This document shows, one piece after another, positions 22,075 through 32,628 of a stretch of DNA of 64,000 nt (the stretch's first letter is position 1; the number at the start of each line of letters is the position of its first letter). Position numbers and translations under genes: made by a program. The notes below the pieces were generated by a model. It was not told the DNA's origin and did no database searches. It saw nothing but the letters and a program-made list of their open reading frames with translations. Source of the stretch: Uranotaenia lowii (taxonomy: Eukaryota; Arthropoda; Insecta; Diptera; Culicidae); the NCBI RefSeq assembly GCF_029784155.1, contig NC_073691.1, positions 133,978,394 to 134,042,393 on the forward strand, written 5' to 3'.

Positions 22075-23178
22075 ACACTGAGGTTTTTTTACGTGGTATT
22101 TCGTCCCGCGTAAAAAAAAACCGCGTAAAAAAAACCGCGTAAAAAAAACCGCGTTAATTCGAAAATCCGCGTAAAAAAACGCGTTAATTCGAAAATCCGC
22201 GTAAAAAAAAACCGCGTTAATTCGAAAATCCGCGTGAAAAAAAACCTCGTTAATTCGAAAATCCACGTAAAAAAATCATTTTAATTAAAAAATTCGCACA
22301 AAAAAGCACGTTACTAAAAAAACGCGTAAGAACCATGATTATTTAAAAATATGCGTACAATGATAGTTTATTTTTAAGATAAGAAACAAAATCAATTAGA
22401 TTAACAGAATAGTAGAATATAGTGAGGCTTATTTGACAGTGTGGACAGTGTTCAGATCGTCTCATGTCTCATGTCTCAGGTCTCATGTTCCATGTCTCAG
22501 GTCTCAGGTCTCATGTTTCATGTATCATGTCTCATGTCTCATGTCTCAGGTCTCATGTCTCAGGTCTCAGGTCTCATGTCTCAGGTCTCATGTCTCAGGT
22601 TTCATGTCTCATGTCTCAGGTTTCAGGTCTCATGTCTCATGTCTCATGGCTCATGTCTCATGTCTCAGGTCTCATATCTCATGTCTTAGGTCTCATGTCT
22701 CAGGTCTCATGTCTCATGGCTCATGTCTCAGGTCTCATATCTCATGTCTTAGGTCTCATGTCTCAGGTCTCATGTCACATGTCTCAGGTCTCAAGTATCA
22801 GGTCTCATGTCTCATGTCTCGTGTCTCAGATCTCGAGTCTCATATTTCAGGTCTTAAATCTCAGGTCTCATGTCTCAGGTCTCAGGTCTCAAGTCTCAGG
22901 TCTCAAGTCTCAGGTCTCAGGTCACAGATCTCATGTATCACGTTCTTAGTCTCAGAGCTAAGATTTTCCCAACTACAAAAAGATGCTAAGTGTTTTCCTT
23001 TGAAAAAGTCTTAGAATATTTTCTCTGAAAAACCGCGTTAATTCGAAAATCCGCGTAAAAAAAACCGCGTTAATTCGAAAATCCGCGTAGAAAAAACCGC
23101 GTTAATTGGAAAATCCGCGTAAAAAAAGCCCCGTAAAAAAAATCGTGTAAAAAAAACCGCGTAAAAAAACCCTAGTGT
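22075..23178. mobile_element. MITE with CCGCGTAAAA-type subterminal arrays
   Basis: Ends TACACTGAGGTTTTTTTACG and CGTAAAAAAACCCTAGTGTA form inverted repeats flanked by TA, suggesting Tc1/mariner-type mobilisation. Both subterminal regions (22105-22260 and 23030-23165) are arrays of a ~28-bp unit of the form AAAAAACCGCGTTAATTCGAAAATCCGCGT. The unit is itself partly palindromic (TTCGAA core). Between them lies the TCTCATG/TCTCAGG minisatellite. Apparent frames such as 22015-22266 (minus) are repeat artefacts. Confidence 0.75.
22461..22935. repeat. 7-bp minisatellite TCTCATG/TCTCAGG
   Basis: About 475 bp of a 7-bp unit in two main forms, TCTCATG and TCTCAGG, with rare variants (TTTCATG, GCTCATG, TCTCATA, TCTTAGG, TCACATG). 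Because 7 is not a multiple of 3, three frames stay open and give long SHVSGLRSQVS-type frames (22433-23014, 22441-22689, 22464-22949) that are not genes. A ~70-bp higher-order unit containing CATGGCTCATG is repeated near 22641 and 22709. Confidence 0.95.
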
Positions 23179-23906
23179 ATTTACATATGCAAGTTTATCA
23201 ACTTTACCTTGATTTTTCACGTTTTATTCTAAAAATTTTTATTATCGAAAAAAGAAATATGATGCTACCTACGATCAGGGGCAAAATCAAAATAATTGCT
23301 GAATACTTTCAGCTTCAAAATACAAATGAAATTATACCTTCACACATTCCCCTAGGCCTTTCCATTATTTCCATTTTCATTTTTCTTAACAGTAATCGAT
23401 TTGAGAGGGTTTCTATCCATTTGTCCAATACGGGCTTACTCGTAGAAAATGTCCTTATTTTTTAAATATCAAAAAATTATCATTAAATGACTATACAAAT
23501 AGCGCTTTAACTGTTCATATACAAAGAAAAAAGTTGTTTTTTTTTATATTTAACAACCCGTTTGCTTCTAAATGCTTTTTGGTATCATCAGGAGAGCTGT
23601 TTGTTTGCGAGCCTTGGAAAAATAGTAGTAGTAGATAGTAGATTTTTAAATTAGATTTTTACTAACAGAAAAAAAATTTAAATTCAATCCAAATTTTGCC
23701 TATATGATACTCAATTAATAGGCTTTGAAACGTAATTAAACAGTTTTCAAAAATTCAAACTATCGATTGAGTAATAGATGATAATGTTGAAAAGTTTATT
23801 GTTGGTCAAATTCAGCCCGGTGATCAAAGTTACCCCGTTTTACGGTACCTTCTTTAGTAGACAAGTTTGCGAAAACTTGACAAAATTGAGATGAACCCGT
23901 GCACTA

Positions 23907-25225
23907 AAGCATGGATCACTACAAATCAGGACGCGTTAAAACGGGTCTATCTCGGAGCTATGTAAACGATAAAAGTATGTTTTATAATCAAAATGTAGGG
24001 TTTTTATTGCACTACAAAGGAAAAATAAGAAAAAAAATATTTCGATGTTTTTTTGATAAAATTTCTAACTTTTCGTCTAGAACCACTCATCAAAGTTTGA
24101 ACACCCTATTCACTGACCTCAGCGGCCATTTTGTTCCACAATCTCTTCATCTCTGTTGCTTCCCGAGTCGTCCTACCATTCTTCTTCATCTTCTGTTTGA
24201 CAATTGCCAAAAAATTTTCGATAGGGAGGAATTGAGGGCAGTTGAGTGGGTTGATGTCCTTTTCAACAAAATCCGCCCGTTGGCCGAATACCACTGTAGT
24301 ACCTCCTAGCTGTAGTGGCAGCATGCCAAATTTGGCGAAAACTTTACTGGTCTTTTGTGAAATCTAATGTACGAAAAAAAAATATTTTTGAGGCACTCCT
24401 CCTTGTACATTTCGGAGTCCATGGTCTTCTTTTTCTCAAAAACCGGGGTTTTTCGTCCGCAGCTGCAAATACCTTGCCAGATCAAACACTTTCTTGCCAA
24501 CTTATCGGCAAGAACGAAATTGAACTTGCCGGGGACATCACCCCGACCAATGCAGTGCACCACTGCAGTGGCTTTATAAAATTTTTGGCCAGGAAGCTGC
24601 CCAAAATCCATCTTCGCGTACGTTTCGTCATCCATGAGGATGCATCCTTTGTACTTCGTTGGAATCTTGTTGTATAACTTCCGGGCACGTCTTTAGGCTA
24701 CTAAATTCTGCTTCAATGTCCGGTTTGGTTGCTTACTGGCCTGATAGGATCGTACTCCTTCGCGGAGACTAATCCTTCTGACGGTGTACCGGTCGACGTT
24801 GAATTTCTTGGCGATTTCGTAGTCCAACTACCCTGTGTTTGCCTTAATCGTTCTCAACACCTTCAAATGCAGTTTCTGATTCTTAGGTCCACTATAACGC
24901 TTGGTATGAACCTGCCGATCGATAGTATTTTTCTCACGGATACGTTTGAGAACGCTACACACGGTTGATTTGAGCATTTTTAACGATTTAGCGATTTTTT
25001 TAACCCGACCACGTTGGTTTTTAAAGTGAGTGTTCAAAATTTATTTTCGTCTCACGGCTTCCATCACGTGTAACTTTTTTGAAACAAAACGAATCGTAAT
25101 GAAATTTTCAGCACTGATAGAGGAAACGTTCCCGAACAAAGTACTGTCAAAGCATTCCAGATCCAACTACTAGGAGCGCAATGGTATAATAAACAGTGCA
25201 ACCAGATTCATGGTGATCCATGCTT
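23907..25225 (-). mobile_element. Tc1/mariner DD37E transposon (copy 2), degenerate
   Basis: Ends AAGCATGGATCAC and GTGATCCATGCTT are flanked by TA (23905-23906 and 25226-25227). The minus strand holds the remains of a transposase in at least three frames: helix-turn-helix region at 24828-25037 (RVKKIAKSLKMLKSTVCSVL), central region at 24306-24635 (MDDETYAKMDFGQLPGQKF, GICSCGRKT) and C-terminal region at 24106-24324 (NPLNCPQFLPIENFLAIVKQ). In the second catalytic motif, Asp has become Asn (SPNLACCHYS). Its terminal repeats differ from copy 1, so it is a different family of the same lineage. Confidence 0.85.
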
Positions 25226-25227
25226 TA

Positions 25228-26265
25228 AACGTGTATCAATATTACGATTTCCTTACTGAAAAATGCTGTTTGATTTTATAAGGCAAAAAAGAGAAGAAAA
25301 ATGCGTTTCTAAATATTATTTATAGTATATTTTCTATTCTGACTGTTCAAGCTATGGTAGTAATAGTTTCAGGTTTTAGCTACTTGATTTGTTTAAAACG
25401 TCCTGTATAAAAACTTCACTTTTTGTTTGCCAGACAGATAATATCAATCAAACGCTTAGTTCATGAAGCCAGCGACTTTGCAAATCAAAACATTCCACAC
25501 ATAATAATTCCAAATAACAGCATGCAACCATGCGCATAAATTGTTGGAACCTGATCGATGCGACTACCAATGCAAATCATCAGCATTATCGGATCGGGGG
25601 AACTCGTCGATGATGGAAGAAGAGAGAAAAAAACACACCTAACCTAGCAATGTACACCGCAAAAGTTATGCAAAATGAAGCTCTAGTGAAAGTGAATCAG
25701 CTCAACTCCTCCCCCGATATGCGACGAGAAATCTATACAGGGGGGAAATAAACTCATCTCAATTTTACTCTCCTCGAAAGTCCGTTGTTGGTTCGATACG
25801 AATGACAACTACAAATAACGGTAGAAGAAGCAGAAGGTGCAATATGAAGAGCCCAATTTTCGAAACCTTTCCGCAACACAATCGGAAGTGGTGCTGAACT
25901 TTGCCGGCTGCATTCGTTGAACAAACTGGCCACACCGCACCGGGCGCAATATCTACTTTTTTGTGCCGGCATGAATTAAGTCAGATCACGTCACCACAAC
26001 TCTGAATCTTGTCGCTGACAGTTTCGTAATAGATCCAACAACTACTCTGGAGCGAATGGTTGAGTTATATCGGATTCGAGGCATACACCCATAACGGATA
26101 AATTGCGCCCTTAAACCAGGTAACAGTGATCACAATTGCATTCACTGTGGGTATCTTCTAAACTGCAAAGGTTATTTTCCCTTGAACTATAAATTTTGAG
26201 TACATTCCGCTCAATGCACCGTTTTCATACACTACTCTGGTGAATTTCTGCTACTGGTTCTATTT
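25228..26265. other. Unassigned stretch with a GC-richer island
   Basis: 25540-26060 is more complex and GC-rich than most of the window, with no transposon similarity I recognise and no convincing frame. It could be conserved non-coding or regulatory DNA within the proposed long intron. 25228-25540 is AT-rich and featureless. Confidence 0.35.
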
Positions 26266-26269
26266 GCGA

Positions 26270-26900
26270 ATAGATGCTTTGCCAAATATTCGTTAGACCG
26301 GATGATAGACCGAAAGGATGCTGGACCAATCGGACAGTAGGATGAACATATGTTAGGTCAAATCCTTTTAGGTAGAATAGCGCAATTTTTGTTTTGTTTT
26401 GTTTTTTTTTTGTTTCGATTATAATCGTTTTACCATCTTTATGGTATTGTAGAATAGCGCAATGATTTATTAAGTTATCAGGCCAAACGCTTTTAGGCCG
26501 AATAAATGATAGGTCTAACTACCATTCGACCTAACATTCATTCGGCTTATTGTTTTTTCGGCCTCACTAACAATCGGCTTTCTGCGGTACTGCCATTTAG
26601 CCTTCTTAAGTCTTAACATTCCGCCTTTCGGTCATTTTACCTTTCATCCATTTGACCTAACGATCAATCAACTTGATAACCGTTCAGTCTGATGCTCAAT
26701 CGCTACTTACGCCTTGAAATTCATTTGGCCTTTCGTACATCCGGCTTACTGACCATTCGTACTAACGACCATTCGACCTAACGACTGGCCTAATGACCAT
26801 TCGGTCTAAAAAAAATCAGAAAAATAAACTTTGGCCTATTGTTTTATTCGGCCAGAAAACCTTCGGTCTGATAACCCATTCGGCCGAGAGATCATCGACC
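26270..26900. repeat. Degenerate minisatellite, ~15-17-bp ACCATTCGGCCTAA-type unit
   Basis: Many imperfect copies of a unit like ACGACCATTCGACCTA and its variants occur here, for example CCATTCGACCTAAC (26503), CGACCATTCGACCTAACGAC (26767) and TGACCATTCGGTCTAA (26792). The part from ~26460 is densest. Divergence is high and the unit is interrupted by a T-rich stretch at 26390-26450. Not coding. Confidence 0.8.
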
Positions 26901-26984
26901 TTTACATCTCTCAGCTGAACGTCAGGATCTGGTTTATTACACAAGGCAACAGGTGCACGTAATTTAAAAGCTTTGTAATTTGAG

Positions 26985-27180
26985 TTATTTTGGGGCGCTG
27001 ATTTCAAATCTGCAATAAAACCGGAACAAATTTTCAATTCTTCTTTTGTCACTCGATATTGGAACATCGCGAGGGGAGGAGGATAATAAAAAGTAATGCG
27101 AAAAACAAATTCATTGGAATAAATTACACGAAAGCTTGTATGCAACAAAATTGCATACCATTTTATTGCACGAAACTTAT
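26985..27180. repeat. Dispersed repeat, copy A
   Basis: Matches 30262-30425 in the same orientation: CCGGAACAAAT, TTTGTCACTC, AATCGCGAGGGG / CATCGCGAGGGG, AATAATGCGA-like stretch, GAAAGCTTGTATGCAACA and a terminal hairpin built on TATGCAAC/GTTGCATA. The upstream edge of the family is not clear. No coding signal. Confidence 0.65.
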
Positions 27181-27185
27181 AAATT

Positions 27186-27545
27186 AAATTTTAATTTTTG
27201 GCTTTTTACGGTCTTGGATCTCAATCAAACAACTTATTTTTCGAAATACCCGACGTTTCGACCATTTTTTGTGGTCTTTCTCAAGGGAATTATCTGTCTG
27301 CTGTTATTTTCAATATCGTTTTTTTTCCAACGGCTTGGTGTCCAGTACTTGCAGCTAATTTTAACCGGAACTGGAGCTGCAATTACTGGAAACCTAGCCG
27401 TTAGACAAGACGATATTGACAATAATAGCAGACAGATAATTCCTTTGAGAAAGACCACAAAAAATGGTCGAAACGTCGAGTATTTCGAAAAATAAGTTGT
27501 TTGATTGAGATCCAAGACCGTAAAAAGCCAAAAATTAAAATTTAA
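27186..27545. mobile_element. Hairpin element with hammerhead-like motifs
   Basis: Two ~135-bp arms (27186-27322 and 27410-27545) are near-perfect reverse complements around a ~87-bp loop. Each arm contains, once per strand, GAGAAAGACCAC...TGGTCGAAACGTCG (plus strand 27447-27478, minus strand around 27249-27285). This is a 5-bp stem GACCA/TGGTC followed by GAAAC and GTC, the arrangement of hammerhead ribozyme stem II and core in Penelope-like and retrozyme repeats. The CUGAUGA core is degenerate here (TTTGAGA/CTTGAGA), so activity is doubtful. Open frames on both strands reflect symmetry, not genes. Confidence 0.65.
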
Positions 27546-27740
27546 AAACATTTTCCCGGAAATATTTTTTATCGATAAATTGAATAAAATCAAGTATTCA
27601 AAAGGTGAAATAACTCCCATCTTCCACAATTTGTTTTTTGGTATTGTAATCTTTCGGATATTTGATATTTTTTCTCGAAATTTATCTAAAATACTTCAAA
27701 TTTTATAAATATTCTCCTTCAAGTTTTTTTTTAATTTCGA

Positions 27741-27790
27741 AGGGTGAGGGGGGGAACGGGGGGGGCGGGGGGCAGGGGGGGTAGGAGAAG
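27741..27790 (+). other. G-quadruplex-type tract
   Basis: Four consecutive runs of 6 to 8 G are separated by loops of one to three bases (AAC, C, CA), followed by further short G runs. This fits the canonical quadruplex pattern on the plus strand. It is isolated in AT-rich DNA. Confidence 0.8.
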
Positions 27791-29564
27791 GATGGTTGAC
27801 AAAAAAAAAAGAAATTAATATTTGTTCAAGTCTTTGTGTTTTTCTATCAGCTACAGTTTTACGATATCATTTAAAAATAGGTGAACATGCATAAAAAAAT
27901 GTGTAAGGGAGAATGAGGATACTTGATTCCTGGGGTTACTTGATTGCTTCGCTATATCTCGTAACAGGGATGTCTTATAAACATCAAATGTTCTAGAACA
28001 ATGTGCCAAACAGAACAAAATAACAATGCTGTTGTCTTAACAAATTTGAAAAATTTTAGTTTCGAGTTATTGAACATTGTATGAAAATTTTTACAAAATG
28101 TGATTTGAAGATCTTTTTTCATCGCTTCAAAATATTTCTCACATGAAAAACCATCAGAAAAATATTTGTTCCAATATGTCAAGCGTTAGAATATAATATG
28201 TACTTCATATTGCCATAATTTCAAAATAAAAGTATAACTCTCAATTTTTTTAAGAAGAAGTTTTTCAAAATGTATGTTCTGGGTATAACTGTCCAAAAAG
28301 ATGTATTTTCATCTGAATGGATCGTGATCATTGGTTATCGTGAAAATACTTACTACAATAACTTATGTTTATCGAGTAAATATCTGTTAAAATAGGCTAA
28401 AAATACTGTATTTATCTGAAAACTAGAGCATTGCGCCTTAAAGAATGCAATGATACTAGGGTAGAAGACAAATTTCTATAAATTTTTCTTTGTCCGATAC
28501 TTACAAACTGTGAAATGAGAACTAGGGTGGGTGTTCCTAATTTGACAAATTTGACATTTGTACATAATGTTAACATACCGTTTGATTTTGACTGTTTGTG
28601 ATGTTATTTTCAACTTATCACAACTACAAAAAAATATGATAATGTAACGAATCATCTTAACTTTCATCATACTCACAATTTGGTTTTCCAACTCCTAAAA
28701 TTTTAAGTAAACACCTTTTTTTTAATACGTCCAAATTGGAATTGGAATTCTTAGCATGTTTCCAATAAATCACAGTTTTAGAAATGGAAGATATAAGCTG
28801 AAATGTTCAACTGATTTTGGTAATTAGACAGTTGAAATCATATTTTTTTCAAGTAAAAATTAAACAAATGCTATGTCGTTAATTCGGAACACTAATGTTG
28901 GACAGAGTAAAATGTTCGCAACCATACTTATTGAAGTTATAGCGTTTTTTAAATGAATATGATTGAGGTAAAATAAATAAAGTAATGATTGATGTACAGT
29001 TGTTAAAACTTATTTTATATTAGATAACTTTATTTTCAATTATCTGTTAAATAAATGTTTATAAGTTAAAACTTGATAAGTTTTTTTCAACTTTAGTGTA
29101 TTTCAAAGCTATATCTTAATGTTGAAAATATTTTTATGAAAATTTTAAAGCGCTAAGTGAAACCCAAAGAAGTTCTGGAAATAGACATGAAGCTTCACAG
29201 CTTAGAGGAAACATGGCTATAATTGAATTTAAGGAAGCTTTTAAATAAAAGCATGTGTCTATTTCAAAATAAAAACTTATCCATATTCATGAGTTGATGG
29301 GCATGAGCATTGTACAAAAGTTCAAAGAAAATCGTTGTTCGAAAGTTAAAAAGAACTAGTTTGAATCATTGAACAATTTGTTTGTTACTTTAACAATAAA
29401 ATCGTTCTCTCGAAAATTGCAGGAGATTTCAACATAAAAATTATTCCATTGTATAGAAAACAGATGTCTGCTCATGTGTATTTAGAATTTTCAAACTCAT
29501 ATTTCAGCTGAAAACTGCTCAAAGCAGAGCATATTGATATCACTGACCATACTGACTGGACAGT

Positions 29565-29712
29565 CGATTTCGTTTTTTGGATAATTTACGCACTCTGGAA
29601 TCGATAGTACGCAATATCGATTCCAGAGTGCGCATCGATCGATTTGAAGAAATGCTATCCCAGTTAGAAAGTGCCACCCGACTTTCGCAAAAAAACAGGC
29701 AATTCAGACGAT
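29565..29712 (+). pseudogene. Short coding-like remnant with an internal hairpin
   Basis: One frame reads LDNLRTLESIVRNIDSRVRI and then DRFEEMLSQLESATRLSQKN before a stop near 29713, a heptad-like, coiled-coil-looking sequence. Within it, 18 bp at about 29587-29604 pair perfectly with 29613-29630 around an 8-base loop. A second Lys/Glu-rich frame follows at 30082-30235, starting MINKLTKAMDANK and containing one stop. I do not recognise the family. Coding origin is inferred from composition only. Confidence 0.3.
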
Positions 29713-30261
29713 AAAATCGTGCAAAACAGGTACATTTTTCCTACAGGGCATTTCTACTGGAAAAATTATAGGTTCGCCACCTGCCGTCGGTATTGCGAAC
29801 CTGATAAATTTGACGAAAAAAATTAGCCAGAAAATGATCGGATTTTTGTTCTAAGTGTCCTGTCAGTATGATCAGTGTTGATATTATCGATCTTCCGATA
29901 ATTGAAGAACAACAGGCAAACTTCTTGGAGTCTGCTGCAAACCAGGAAAATCTCATCTTGTCACATGTATTTCATGGGCGATGATAGTCCAAAGCACTCA
30001 AAGGTAATTGTTTCATCGAAGCATATTTTTTAATTCCGCTTTTTTAACATAAATCGTGGAACATGTAACAAACTTGCAAAACAGATGATTAACAAGCTTA
30101 CAAAAGCAATGGACGCAAACAAGTAGTTTGAAAAGGAAAAAAAACAAAGGATTGAAGAAAAACTTAAAAATATTAGAAAAGTAAACCATCATGTTTCAGA
30201 AAATTTAAAAAAGAGTATGAATAAAATAAGTTGTAAACTTATTTGTATCCATTACCTACTT

Positions 30262-30425
30262 TAAATTTTCTACTTAGGCCGGAACAAATTTCAAATCCTT
30301 CGTTTGTCACTCTGAGTTGGAAAATCGCGAGGGGGGGGGGACAATAAAAAATAATGCGACAAACAAATAAATAGGAATAATGCACGAATTGCATGAAAGC
30401 TTGTATGCAACAGAGTTGCATAGAA
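30262..30425. repeat. Dispersed repeat, copy B
   Basis: Same family and orientation as 26985-27180. It lies inside element W and contains a G-run (AATCGCGAGG followed by more G) and the terminal TATGCAAC...GTTGCATA hairpin. Confidence 0.65.
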
Positions 30426-31278
30426 TATCATTGCACAAAACCTTAAAAACAAGTAATTTTACATTCACTACACAAGTAAGCTAACATACTTCTTTCTTCA
30501 AAACTTACATAAACGAATTTGTTGTAGAAATTAAATAGGCTTGTTTTCTCTGGTCGTATTTCAAAAAAATATTATAATAGTTACGACTAAAAAAATGTTT
30601 TAAGAATTTTCTCATTAAAATAATAAGAAAGATAATCGTATGCAGAATAAGGAAAAAATAGTGGGTACGCTGATACACTTTTCTTTTATTTGTCCATAAT
30701 TAGGAACACATATATGTTAACAATTAGGAACAATAAGTGCCAAATTAGGAACATCGACACAATTAAAAAAAAACACATTAGTTTTCGAAAGTTAAAGCTT
30801 AAAATGATTATCGAAAACTTCAACCGAGTACCTTAAAGAATTTGGAACTTAGTAACCTAAAAATGTTATATTTTGCAATTAAAGATTTGGCTTACTCTTA
30901 TCAAATCTAAAAACCCCTGAAAAAATATAGCGTAATTAGGCACAATTACCCTTATATGGCAAGAAATTATAGTCAACGTACCTTTTACCTTCAGATTTTA
31001 TTAGATATTTGTCTAGAGTCAGGGCACCCTGAATAAAGGATCAAGTCTTCTTTAGTAAAGGATCAAGTCTCCTGTAACTTAAAAAAATATCACATTTTTT
31101 GCAGTTTCTCGAAAATGTGTCTAGCTCATCTAAGAGTTCATCAATCATTCTAACTTTTGGAGCATGCTAACTTGAAATTACCCGCTGTCAGAAAATACAA
31201 AAGACGACGAGTTGCTTAATTTTTTCCAAAAAACTATAAAAATAAGAAAAGGGAAACAAGTATCCCCATCCTCCCCTA

Positions 31279-31959
31279 CACTTTAACTGATAAAGTGTAT
31301 GCAAAGGTTTTGAAAATAAAGATTAGGTATAACATAATGATAAGCTCTATCGAAGGCCGCGAGTAATTCTGACGTCTGAGAAAAAAAGTAACAGCAGCTT
31401 CCTTTGTGTTTTTTCCCAATTTTGCGAAAATTTAAAATTTAATTTAATTTAAAATTTAATTTAATTTTATTTAAATTTGAATCTAATTGAATTGAATTTA
31501 TTTTTTTATGATTGACAAAACTTGACAAATGATTTGAATCTAGGAAGCCAAAAATTTGTTTTTAAAACATAGGCACCAAAAATGCTGTTCCAAAGTGTTA
31601 TCATGAACAGGTAACAGAATAAGAATGAGGGAAGGTTTAATGGCGGCACGTTATCCAAACATATAGGAAAATTGTTCCTAATCAACATAAGAAAATACAC
31701 AGTATTTGAATCGCTGGAAGATGCACGTTTAAAATTATTTAAATCATCTCACGATAAGACAAAAAAAACATTACATAACTATAAAGCCAAAGCTGAAATT
31801 TTGGAAGAGAAACTTTATTTTTACAAATTTTTGAGCATCAAACATAAGTTAGGGTTACCAAACCAATTAATTTATGTTATATTCTTTATCAAATCTTTAT
31901 TAAGCTTTTCTATCCTACATGTAAGATAAGGATTAGAGTTTATCTTGTATTTTAGACCA
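31279..31959. other. Unassigned AT-rich stretch
   Basis: Very AT-rich, with a short AATTTAATTTAA run at about 31430-31500. The frame at 31672-31929 has no family features. Nothing else seen. Confidence 0.4.
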
Positions 31960-32625
31960 GGAAAGTTTATTGCTTTTATTAGCATATTTCAACACTGCTG
32001 GTGTAAAAATATATTTCGGACAGTCACTAATATTTAAAAAAAAAAACTAATATTTTTAAATTCATATTTTTATAATTTAGTCACCAGTCTTTGTTAAAAT
32101 GCATCAAAATAGAAATAAATTATTAACCTTTTAAATCTTGTTTCCATATGCTGGAATAAAATTGTTATGCATCACGCGTTTGTTAATTTCGAAATATCGT
32201 CCATCCAAACAATAATTTTTATAATTCCAGCTAGTAGTATTTATTGTAATTTTTTCACCCCTGAATGTATACATTTCCCTTGTGCATTTTCTTTAAAAAC
32301 ATTTTTGACAAAAAAAAAAGAAGAAAACTTTAATTGGAACAAAACCGAAAATAACTGCAATTTGAGCTTATGCGTAATGACATCACAAATATATAAAAAA
32401 AAAACCATAAATTTTCAAACGTTTCCACTTAATTTTTCATTGATATTAAAGTTTGTTGCAACTTATTCCATTTTCTTAGTAGAGGGAAATTCGCATGTAA
32501 TATTTGTAAATTCAAAAATAACTGGTAAGACCGATAATTTTTCTGACTACGTCTATATGACTATCTGAGGACATTAAGTTTTAAGAAGCCATATAAATTG
32601 GAAAATGTTAACCCAGTTGACGGTT
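31960..32625 (+). mobile_element. MITE family Y, copy 1 (left end missing)
   Basis: Matches 43215-43887 through GGTGTAAAAATAT, CATATGCTGGAATA, TGCATCACGCGTTTGT and the terminus CCAGTTGACGGT (32614-32624). Similarity cannot be followed left of about 31960, so the copy appears 5'-truncated or diverged. The frame at 32167-32568 is not conserved in the other copy. Confidence 0.65.
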
Positions 32626-32628
32626 CTA

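Larger units (their letters stand above)
21831..23850 (+). mobile_element. MITE family X, copy 1 (carries a nested MITE)
   Basis: Left end GTCCGGGGTAAGATTGATCAC pairs with the right end GTGATCAAAGTTACCCCG...ACGG. Internal sequence after the left end (GAATGTGGCATGTTTCATAT) and before the right end (GTTTGCGAGCC, GATAATG) matches copy 2 at 36967-39358. The ~1.1-kb insertion at 22075-23180 is absent from copy 2. No coding potential. Confidence 0.7.
28525..30952. mobile_element. Element W, nested in MITE Z copy 2
   Basis: Starts GGGTGGGTGTTCCTAATTTG and ends AATTAGGCACAATTACCCT, imperfect inverted repeats flanked by TA. Position is fixed by comparison with uninterrupted Z copies, which read GAGAACTAACATGG across the site. 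The right part (30690-30960) repeats AATTAGGAAC-type words. It holds the second copy of the 26985 repeat and remnants of apparent coding sequence near 29565-29712 and 30082-30235, so it may descend from a larger autonomous element. Confidence 0.65.
27904..31278 (+). mobile_element. MITE family Z, copy 2, split by element W
   Basis: Left end AGGGAGAATGAGGATACTTG at 27906 and right end CAAGTATCCCCATCCTCCCC near 31258-31276 are the Z termini. Left part 27904-28524 and right part 30953-31278 together match copy 4 (37892-38870). The 2.43-kb insert between them is a different element flanked by TA. Confidence 0.75.

Noticed and set aside
22433..23014. 193-aa repetitive SHVSGLRSQVS-type protein
   Set aside because: The same array is open in three frames because the unit is 7 bp with no stop words, so it is a minisatellite and not a gene.
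22000..23200. CRISPR-like array (repeats with regular spacing)
   Set aside because: Units are adjacent or separated by other repeat sequence, there are no unique spacers, and the genome is eukaryotic.
27136..27629. Matching frames on both strands (~119-131 aa)
   Set aside because: They encode nearly the same peptide on opposite strands because the arms are reverse complements, so this is a symmetry artefact.
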